Of a stretch of 10,130 nt of DNA, positions 1 to 7,200 are shown piece after piece (positions within the stretch are counted from its first letter, which is position 1; each line of letters opens with the position of its first letter). The notes under the pieces were generated by a model. It saw nothing but the letters and a program-made list of their open reading frames with translations, did no database searches and was not told the origin of the DNA. This DNA comes from CACEUX01 sp964404235. Its GTDB lineage: Bacteria > Fidelibacterota > Marinisomatia > Marinisomatales > UBA1611. The translations under genes were made by a program, and so were the position numbers. Location: assembly GCA_964404235.1 (NCBI GenBank), contig CAYOJL010000078.1, positions 1 through 10,130 on the forward strand, read 5' to 3'.

Positions 1-72
1 GGACTTTATATAGTGACCTTAGAAAAAGAAGATACTATCCTTAGAACTACTGTAGGTGTTCTCAATCGATGA
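1..72 (+). CDS. C-terminal end of an upstream secreted-type protein (partial)
   Basis: Reading frame 1 is open from the window edge and ends at the TGA at 70-72, giving 23 residues that begin GLYIVTLEKE and finish GVLNR. The stop overlaps the ATG of the next gene as ATGA (69-72), the classic arrangement for translational coupling, which argues that this is a real gene end. The pattern G-x-Y-I-x-x-L-x-x-E, followed by a short hydrophobic strand and a basic last residue, resembles the end of T9SS type A / FlgD-like sorting domains. It can be compared with GVYIYVLQSE and the final MILLK at the C-terminus of the large protein in this window. The family call is inference from only 23 residues; another beta-sandwich ending would look similar. 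The start and most of the gene lie outside the window. Confidence 0.6.
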   Translation, partial: GLYIVTLEKEDTILRTTVGVLNR

Positions 73-2801
73 AAAGATCTCTTCTAATTCTTTTCATGGT
101 CTCATTTACTTTTGGGCAATATGACCAATTATTTGTTGGCACACGACCACTAAGCATGGGTGGTGCTTTTATTGCCGTTGCAGATGATGCCAATGCAATT
201 ACCTGGAACCCTGCTGGTCTTCCTGGACTTCGCCGGACAGAATTCACATCTACCTATGCAAACTTATACAACCTAGGTATTACTCAGTCTTATATGGGGT
301 TTGTAAAACCATTCTCCGATCGTGTCGCACTTGGTTTTGATTGGTCAAGTGTAGGTTTCGATGATAATGAACTTGCATATTCAGAGAATAAACTGAATTT
401 TGCTGTAGGTGTACAGCCAAATAAGTTATTTTCATTTGGGTTTACACTTAAGTACCTCATGCGTGATATGCTATTGGATGAGGCATCATATGGAAAAAGC
501 TCAGGATTAGGGTATGATGCTGGTCTCCTGATACAACCACTTAAGAATTTAAAAATGGGACTGGGATTATATGACCTTGGTGGGACATCTGTATCCTATA
601 AAGATAAAACAACTGAGGCAATTCTGGGTCAGGCATTTAAACTGGGTATTAGCTATATGCCGATCAATGGCCTGATAGTTGCAGGTGATTTTGGAGATCG
701 GTTTCATCTTGGTGCTGAATATATAATTGCCAGTCGTGTTAGTTTACGCGCTGGTGTACAACAAGACATGAGCGGTGAAGAAAAAATCATGGTACCATCT
801 GCAGGCCTTTCCATAAAGTTCAAAAGCATCGTTATGGAGTATGGATATGAAAGCCATCCATATTTAGAGCCTACACACCGTATATCATTTGCACTGCAAC
901 TGAGTCCAGCGGTCGTAAGTATTACAAAGACCACTATCTCCCATAATCCTATTTTTCGTTCCCTTCATCGATACTATGAATCGGAGCCATTTGTGAAAGT
1001 GGGACTAAAGAATATCTCTGATGCAGATCTACCCGTGAATGTATCCTTGTTTGTACCTACTATGATGGATAATCCGCACTCTGAATCTGTTACATTGCCT
1101 CCAAAATCAGATGAAGAATATGATATTGGGGTATCTTTTAGTAGTGATGTCCTTACATCGAAGAAAGCAACATTTGATAATCTAGTACAGCCAGAAGTAA
1201 AAGTGAGCTATAAACAAGGTGGCGAGGAGAAGTTAGCACAGAAAAAAATGGAATCATCTTATGTTCTGGGCAAAGGGAAACTTACCTGGAGCAACCCGGA
1301 CATGATCGCATGCTACGTCACACCTGCAGATGCTGTTGTGGATAAATTCTCTAGGAACTTTATTCAATATTACACACCTGTATTAAATGATTATTTTGGT
1401 AGAAGTAATCTGGGACGTGGAATAATTCTTTATGATGCATTGGGTACACATGGTTTGGTATATAACATCGATCTTGAAACACCATTCTTAGATATTGCCG
1501 ATGATAAATCTGCCTTTGATACGGTAAAGTACCCTGGCGATATGTTAAGAGATAAGATCGGCGACTGTGATGATCTCACTGCACTTTATGGATCACTATT
1601 AGCTAACCTTGGTATCGAGACCATGTTCCTTGATGTCTTCAAACCTGGTGCTGGCCATATCTTTCTTATGTTTGATAGTGGTATTAAACCCGATGATGTA
1701 GGTAAATACTTTTTAGATGAGAATGAGGTCGTGGTCCTAAATGATAAAGTCTGGATACCTATTGAAGCCACTCTAGTGGGAAAACCATTCTTCTCTGCAT
1801 GGAAACAAGGTGCCCTTAAATATAATGAAATGAAGGCTGAGAATTATGTAAATGAGATCTCTGTTAAAGAAGCATCTGCAAAATATTTGGCAGGATCACA
1901 TATCACGCCTGATATGCCCATGCCAACCATAGACGGTATCAATGATCTTTTAAAAGAAGATATTAAACAATATGGGATGTGGTTAGAACAGATCGTTTAT
2001 AATTCTGTGGGAAGTAGATTGATAGCAGCAGAAGATTATTATGACGCTGGTGTAAAGTATATGGAATTCAAACGATTCAAGGAAGCCGTAGAGATGCTTG
2101 AGACAGCAATAAATATGAAGCCTGTTTTTCCTGATGCGATCAATACTTTAGGTGTTTGCTATACAAAATTAGAAGAATATCCCAAGGCCATTGAATTTTA
2201 TGAAGAGGCTTTACAACAAGCAGGTGAACATGCCGGTTATATGTTAAATATAGCGATCACACAGTTTATGCTGGGTAATAAAGGCCTTGCTAAACAGAAA
2301 TATGATGAAGTTGTAATGATCGACCCTATGTTTGCAGGAAAACTGGATAAAGTATTTGGAGCCGCAAAAGCAAGCATAGCAGGAGCTTCGGAAGGTCCAA
2401 AACTTAAGATCTCAGCAGATCTTGAAGCTGAACTTGCGGAGGGATCCACAAAAGGTCTGGTGGAGATAAAAGACGCACCTAAAGATCTAGAACCAGAAGA
2501 TATCAAGAAGGTGAATTTTAGGAAAAGAAGAGCGCGGAGTGATAATACTGTTGGTGTCACCTTTGCACGCTTAGGCAACTATTCCATGGCGATCGATTAT
2601 TTTAAAAAGGCCATTGATAATGATTCTGAGGAAATGGATTATAAGGTTAATCTTGCCGTGGCTTTGTATAGAATGTACAGGTATGATGAAGCTATGGAAT
2701 ATTATGCAGAGGTTAAAAAAGCCAAACCCGAGCTTGTTACTCAGTTGGACTTTATCGAAAGTATGGGCGAGAATACACCAAAGTTTGATAAATTCGATTA
2801 A
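69..2801 (+). CDS. PorV/PorQ-like outer-membrane barrel fused to a transglutaminase-like domain and TPR repeats
   Basis: A 910-residue exported protein. Residues 1-16 are a signal peptide (MKRSLLILFMVSFTFG, then Q). Residues 17 to about 277 look like a beta-barrel of the PorV/PorQ (UPF0164-like) group, with the hallmark SMGGAFIAVADDANAI at 29-44 followed by TWNPAG. Residues about 278-405 are a beta-rich spacer. Residues about 415-600 resemble a transglutaminase-like cysteine-peptidase fold: GDCDDLTALYGSLL places Cys500 at a helix start, GHIFLMFD gives His530, and WIPIEAT gives Glu566, so a Cys-His-acid set is present. TPR-type helix pairs follow at about 656-760 and 825-895, separated by an acidic/basic linker. 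The start is fixed by the signal peptide and the ATGA overlap; AGGTG at 54-58 is a possible weak ribosome site. The barrel is inferred to sit in the outer membrane with the other domains in the periplasm. PorV relatives are T9SS shuttle or attachment components, but a T9SS role here is inference; the cysteine domain could also be non-catalytic. Confidence 0.85.
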   Translation: MKRSLLILFMVSFTFGQYDQLFVGTRPLSMGGAFIAVADDANAITWNPAGLPGLRRTEFTSTYANLYNLGITQSYMGFVKPFSDRVALGFDWSSVGFDDNELAYSENKLNFAVGVQPNKLFSFGFTLKYLMRDMLLDEASYGKSSGLGYDAGLLIQPLKNLKMGLGLYDLGGTSVSYKDKTTEAILGQAFKLGISYMPINGLIVAGDFGDRFHLGAEYIIASRVSLRAGVQQDMSGEEKIMVPSAGLSIKFKSIVMEYGYESHPYLEPTHRISFALQLSPAVVSITKTTISHNPIFRSLHRYYESEPFVKVGLKNISDADLPVNVSLFVPTMMDNPHSESVTLPPKSDEEYDIGVSFSSDVLTSKKATFDNLVQPEVKVSYKQGGEEKLAQKKMESSYVLGKGKLTWSNPDMIACYVTPADAVVDKFSRNFIQYYTPVLNDYFGRSNLGRGIILYDALGTHGLVYNIDLETPFLDIADDKSAFDTVKYPGDMLRDKIGDCDDLTALYGSLLANLGIETMFLDVFKPGAGHIFLMFDSGIKPDDVGKYFLDENEVVVLNDKVWIPIEATLVGKPFFSAWKQGALKYNEMKAENYVNEISVKEASAKYLAGSHITPDMPMPTIDGINDLLKEDIKQYGMWLEQIVYNSVGSRLIAAEDYYDAGVKYMEFKRFKEAVEMLETAINMKPVFPDAINTLGVCYTKLEEYPKAIEFYEEALQQAGEHAGYMLNIAITQFMLGNKGLAKQKYDEVVMIDPMFAGKLDKVFGAAKASIAGASEGPKLKISADLEAELAEGSTKGLVEIKDAPKDLEPEDIKKVNFRKRRARSDNTVGVTFARLGNYSMAIDYFKKAIDNDSEEMDYKVNLAVALYRMYRYDEAMEYYAEVKKAKPELVTQLDFIESMGENTPKFDKFD

Positions 2802-2823
2802 ATAGTAGTAACTTTATTACATA

Positions 2824-3279
2824 ATGAAGAAAAAATTAATTATCATTCCACTATTTCTGGCTCTTGGCAGTGTATGGGCACAAGATGATGATCTTGACCT
2901 AGATATGGATGCCATGTGGGATAATACTGTATGGAACGAGATCGAAGATGTTGCAGATGCTGGCTATGAAGTGGAAAAAGTGACCGCTGTTGCAGGTGTA
3001 CGTGGTGCTGAGGCTGAAGATGAAGCACTACATCACCTATACTATAGACAGTCCATGAAAGGCCCCAGTAAAGTAGAGCTGAATAAGGCCTTAGGTAAAT
3101 TGATAAATACCCTTGCTTCACTTAAAGAAAAAGATCCTTCTCATGCAAAAATTCCTGAGGTAACACATTATGTGATCCAGATCTATAAGAAGCTTGAGGA
3201 CAACTCTAAGGCAAAAGAATACGAAAAAGAATTACTTGCCCTAGCACCTGAATCAAAGTGGGCAAAGTTTTATAAGTGA
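2824..3279 (+). CDS. Small exported protein with acidic N-terminus and TPR-like helices, unknown function
   Basis: A 151-residue protein I do not recognise as a named family. Residues 1-19 form a signal peptide (MKKKLIIIPLFLALGSVWA, then QDDD). The mature N-terminus is strongly acidic (DDDLDLDMDAMWD). The rest is predicted helical from its composition, and the last 60 residues read like one TPR-type helix pair: HYVIQIYKKLEDNSKAKEYE, followed by KELLALAPESKWAKFYK, which ends like a TPR consensus. It starts 22 bp after the PorV-like fusion gene with no promoter visible between and no clear Shine-Dalgarno site, so it is probably cotranscribed and its product is probably periplasmic. A partner role for the TPR region of the upstream protein is possible but is inferred only from the operon and shared TPR character. 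Confidence 0.75.
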   Translation: MKKKLIIIPLFLALGSVWAQDDDLDLDMDAMWDNTVWNEIEDVADAGYEVEKVTAVAGVRGAEAEDEALHHLYYRQSMKGPSKVELNKALGKLINTLASLKEKDPSHAKIPEVTHYVIQIYKKLEDNSKAKEYEKELLALAPESKWAKFYK

Positions 3280-3298
3280 ACTGATCATTTTATTTAAT

Positions 3299-3325
3299 AA
3301 AAAAGCTCCTGACGGAGCTTTTTTT
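3299..3325. terminator. Bidirectional rho-independent terminator between convergent genes
   Basis: An 11-bp perfect stem (3299-3309 pairing with 3314-3324) has the core GCTCC/GGAGC, a TGAC loop, a run of six A on the left and seven T on the right. It therefore gives a U-tract in both directions. It lies 20 bp after the stop of the small exported gene (plus) and 2 bp beyond the stop of the MORN-repeat gene (minus), so it can end both transcripts. Confidence 0.9.
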
Positions 3326-3327
3326 AT

Positions 3328-4107
3328 TTATTTGAATACCCTTTTATTTCCTTCTGGGTCTACCAAGATCCAGCCTCCACCTGGTACTTCACTTCTTACG
3401 ATACCCTCTCCTTTAACAGAGCCATCAGGGAACCAAAATTTTGCTCTTCCCCTTGGTACACCATTGACATAACCGATCTCCATCTGTTTATTTCCGTTCT
3501 CATACCATTGGGTCCAGGTTCCATTTTCTTTTCCTTCATTATACTTTATCTTTAACGCCTTTTTCCCATTCCAATGCCACTCTGTGTACCATCCATCAGG
3601 GTCACCATTTATAAATTTAGCTTTCAGGGATTTTTGTCCATTTTCATACCATTCAGTATATTTACCATGTTCTTTTCCATCTATATAAAAACCCATTATG
3701 GATTTTTGTCCGTTCTCATACCATTCCTTATAATCATCAATGTAATTGTTTTGATCAAATGTCGCGATCAGCTCTCTATGCCTTGAATCACCATCATCAT
3801 ACCATTGCTCAAATTCTCCATGTTTTTTACCTTTATCAAAATGACCGATCATGATAGGTTCACCAATCTGATTCAAGGTCTGCCAAAGACCATGTTTAAT
3901 ACCATCTTTGAATTCACCCGCTACCATACCAATATCCAATTGCTTTATAACAGGACCAGTATAAGGAACATTATCAAGATAATAGACACCTGCGAGGGAA
4001 TCTAGATATCCCCACTCTACTGCCTTGGCACTATCATTACCATTTAGATAAACAAGGGATAAGAGGATCAATAGAAATCTGTTTTTGTAGCTCAACGTAT
4101 TATTCAA
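3328..4107 (-). CDS. Exported MORN-type repeat protein, YwqK-like
   Basis: A 259-residue protein built of about seven copies of a 24-residue repeat of the MORN-variant kind (MORN_2, the COG2849/YwqK group). The clearest copies carry WYENG at residues 129-133, 153-157 and 201-205, with WHWNG at 177-181 exactly in phase; each copy also has a G-x-x-x-G-K-x-H-G turn. Residues 1-29 look like a signal peptide (KNRFLLILLSLVYL core, AKA before VEW), suggesting a periplasmic or surface location. The frame has no ATG between the upstream in-frame stop (4153-4155) and the repeats; the first usable start is TTG at 4107-4105, with a second TTG at 4095-4093 that would also keep the signal peptide. Relatives are often labelled antitoxin, but no toxin partner is next to it, and a signal peptide argues against a cytoplasmic antitoxin. 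Its molecular role is unknown. It is preceded by a terminator and so probably has its own promoter within 4108-4162. Confidence 0.85.
   Translation of the reverse strand: MNNTLSYKNRFLLILLSLVYLNGNDSAKAVEWGYLDSLAGVYYLDNVPYTGPVIKQLDIGMVAGEFKDGIKHGLWQTLNQIGEPIMIGHFDKGKKHGEFEQWYDDGDSRHRELIATFDQNNYIDDYKEWYENGQKSIMGFYIDGKEHGKYTEWYENGQKSLKAKFINGDPDGWYTEWHWNGKKALKIKYNEGKENGTWTQWYENGNKQMEIGYVNGVPRGRAKFWFPDGSVKGEGIVRSEVPGGGWILVDPEGNKRVFK
3494..3725 (-). repeat. 72-bp in-frame repeats inside the MORN-type gene
   Basis: The protein repeats are partly preserved in the DNA with an exact 72-bp period. GATTTTTGTC occurs at 3629-3638 and 3701-3710 (72 bp apart), and CCGTTCTCATACCATT at 3494-3509 and 3710-3725 (216 bp, three periods, apart), with a close variant at 3638-3653. 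Conservation at the DNA level points to relatively recent copying or to ongoing recombination between units. Confidence 0.8.
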
Positions 4108-4162
4108 TTCTTTTATATGATGATCGCGGAAGTTAAAAACAATAGAGAATTTTACTAAAAAT

Positions 4163-4192
4163 AAAAAAGGGAGCTAAAAAGCTCCCTTTTTT
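4163..4192 (-). terminator. Rho-independent terminator of the large mosaic gene
   Basis: A 12-bp perfect stem (4163-4174 with 4181-4192) has a GGGAGC/GCTCCC core flanked by six A and six T, and a TAAAAA loop. On the minus strand it lies 15 bp past the TAA of the large gene and is followed by T-rich sequence. The symmetry would also allow termination in the plus direction, but no plus-strand gene ends here. Confidence 0.9.
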
Positions 4193-4207
4193 AAAGATAA
4201 TAACATT

Positions 4208-7200
4208 TTATTTTAACAGAATCATCTTTTTTAGACCCCTATAATTCTCACTTTGCAGAACATAGATATATACACCTGCCGCAACCGGAGATCCCGATTG
4301 ATTGTTACCATCCCATTGGATAAAATGATAACCAGCAGATACATTCCTATTTACTAGCATACGAATCTGACGACCCATCATATCATAGATAAAAATGGAT
4401 ACGTTCCCATCTTCAGGTATATCATACCTCAATGTAGTCGTGGGATTGAAAGGATTAGGATAATTCTGATGAATTGCAAATTCTTCCGGTAATCCATGTA
4501 GATCTTCTAAACTTAGTAGTGTGACATTAACAACCCCTGAAGGTTCACCTTCATTTTCATGTATATCTACAGCTGTGACAACATAATAATATTCTCCAAG
4601 CTCAGTTACATCATCCGAGTAGATCGGTTCATCACTTTCACCAAGAAAATAACTTTCATCAATATCAAAATCTGGAATATTGCCTCGGTATATATTATAA
4701 TGAGAAAGGTCATTCGCATCTGACATATCCCAGCTTAAGTTCACAATACCATCATCTAGTATAGCATTTAGTCCTGTTAGCATTCCTGGAACAATATTAT
4801 CAACGGAATATCCCGATGATGGCTCACTTTCAAAATTGCCTTCATCCATATTAGCTACTACACGGAATGTGGTCATGGCATCACTATCACTGGTTGAATC
4901 AGAAAGTGTGGTTGCTTCTACAACATATACGTTGCTGGCATAGGCACCAACCGAATTCAATCCGACCCATTGATCACCATCTAAACGTTCAATCGTGTAC
5001 ATTTCTGTACGTCCCAAACCATCTGTATCAAATAAAGATCTCTCAAAAGTAATATATACCCTACCACCTTGATCGTTAGGTATATCTTCAATACTAACTA
5101 TATTTGCTGATGCTTGTATTGTTCCTGTACATCCATAACCAAGAGCGCCCATGGGTTCACCCCAACTGGTGACAGCAGGAGACATCTCATCAATAGAGAA
5201 ATCACCAGTGCTTGGATCACAGTAAAATGGAGGACTGTGAATCACATTGGAGTACTGTATATATGATAGTGAATCCGCAAAAGCTCCATTCGGGCCACCT
5301 TGAAGAGTACTCTCGCTCAAATAAATATTACTACCGTTGTTATCCCATTGTACTGCAGCTAAAGAATTCTGTCCTTGGTTACCCCAAACAATGGAACCAT
5401 GCACATCAGCGTATGATCCACCACCAACTGATAATGCACTACCATAAGCAGCTACATTCCCGGCAAAGGTACAGAAATTGAAACTCACATTAGATCCACT
5501 CCAAACAGAGAATCCACCTGAATTCGCATTACCGCCCGCAAGGTTTGCATGGTTATTTACTACTAAACAACGATCCATGTAACCACTACTTCCTTGGGAA
5601 AAACCTCCTGCCGCTGCATAACTCTGAGATTCATTACCAATAAAGGCACTATTGAACACAGAGGAATAAGTATTACCGTGAACTCTTAGACCCACATAAA
5701 ACTCGCCAGAATTTTGAAAGAAAACAACACTGTCCATATATACATCCATGTAGGCACTATTTGAAGTACCTATGTATGCACCAGCTCCAGCACGCGCACT
5801 ATTGCCCATAAAAAGCGTATTGGAAACTGAGACCATCGTGGTTGATAGTGAATCATAACTACGGACCTTCATTGCACCACCATCAAAATTATTTGTACTA
5901 TTATTTATGAATCTACAGCTATCAAGCATTACATTAGAATTAGTTGCAAATAATGCACCACCATCAGATTCAGCTGTATTATCTAAGAATAGATTATCAC
6001 CCATCATTATGGTACCTCTATTTATGTAAATAGCACCACCATTGACATCAGCATATCCATTAATAAAAGTAAAACCACCTACTAACCAATCTCCTTGTAT
6101 GATCTCAAGGATAGTTCCCTCTCCATTACCATTAATGACCGTTGAGTCTGAACCAGCAATACCAAACAGTAATCCTGACATATTATAAACACTGATATTC
6201 TCATTATAGACACCTGGTCCTACAAAGATCATATCACCACTATTCATTTCGCTAAAAGCATGTCCAATTGTTGCATATGGATCTTCAAACGAACCATCAC
6301 CTGTGGAATCATTGCCTACCCCGCTCCAGACCAATAACATACCGGGCTCTGCCGGAGCATCAGCTGGATATCTCCAGTAACTGAATCCACCACCATTATT
6401 ACCGGTTGTCCAACTCTCCATATGGATATCATAGAAAACATTCTCTTCAACACACCATAATGAAATGGTCAGACCAACCACACTTGCTGGTGAATAATTC
6501 ACTGCTTCAACCCATTCAACATAGTCTGCAGTTGTAGACTGATCAGTAGGCATAGGTGACCATAATGTAGCAGCTGGACCATTGCCATTATATTCATCTT
6601 CAAGATATGGGTTAAATAGTCCCTGATTGTCTGCCCGCGTGATCGCTACCGATCCAGTAATATGGTCCCAGTTATCCGAATCTGTATAATCGGCATAGTC
6701 TTCCTTGATAAAATAAACTGAACTATCATTAACATCATTGACCTCAAGCTCTACAATGAATGATCTTTGAATATCATTAGGGAGGTCATTCCAAAGTCCA
6801 TCATTTGTCCTGAGCTCAACATAGTGTTCATTGCCTCCTGAATTATTGGGTTCACCATCGTTCCAGTTGGTATAGACCACTTCTTCACCAGTGACCCATT
6901 GCCAGTTACCCTCTTCCTGTTCATCAGTAAGACCGACCCAGACCCCTTCAGTATTAAGGGTATCAGTAGCATATCGAATAAAACTATTCTCTTGTTGAGA
7001 TGTTATAGTTGCCATATATACTTCAATACCATCACCTACTTGGACAGTATCAGTGAAAGTAAGTGCATCATGCCATGAGACCGTATCGTGTGACCCATAG
7101 TAATGATGACCTTCAAATTCACCTAAATACTCAAATCCCTCAGCATCATCATAATCATCATCATCTCCACCTTCCCAGTCAAAGTCATAGGCTAATTCCC

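Noticed and set aside
2237..2578. 113-codon open frame on the minus strand inside the barrel fusion gene
   Set aside because: It lies opposite TPR and linker coding sequence with a clear domain reading; its own product has no recognisable motif or ribosome site.
2843..3121. 92-codon minus-strand frame opposite the small exported gene
   Set aside because: The plus frame has a clean signal peptide and operon position; the minus product is His/Leu/Gln-rich and looks like antisense translation.
3494..3725. CRISPR-like or mobile-element repeat
   Set aside because: The 72-bp periodicity is in frame and explained by 24-residue protein repeats; there are no unique spacers and no inverted ends.
3328..4107. 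Reading the MORN-type gene as the antitoxin of a toxin-antitoxin pair
   Set aside because: Family labels often say antitoxin, but this copy has a signal peptide, has terminators on both sides and no small toxin-like gene beside it.
5212..5481. 89-codon plus-strand frame inside the giant gene
   Set aside because: It is antisense to the beta-helix coding region and its product is rich in His and Tyr, with no start context.
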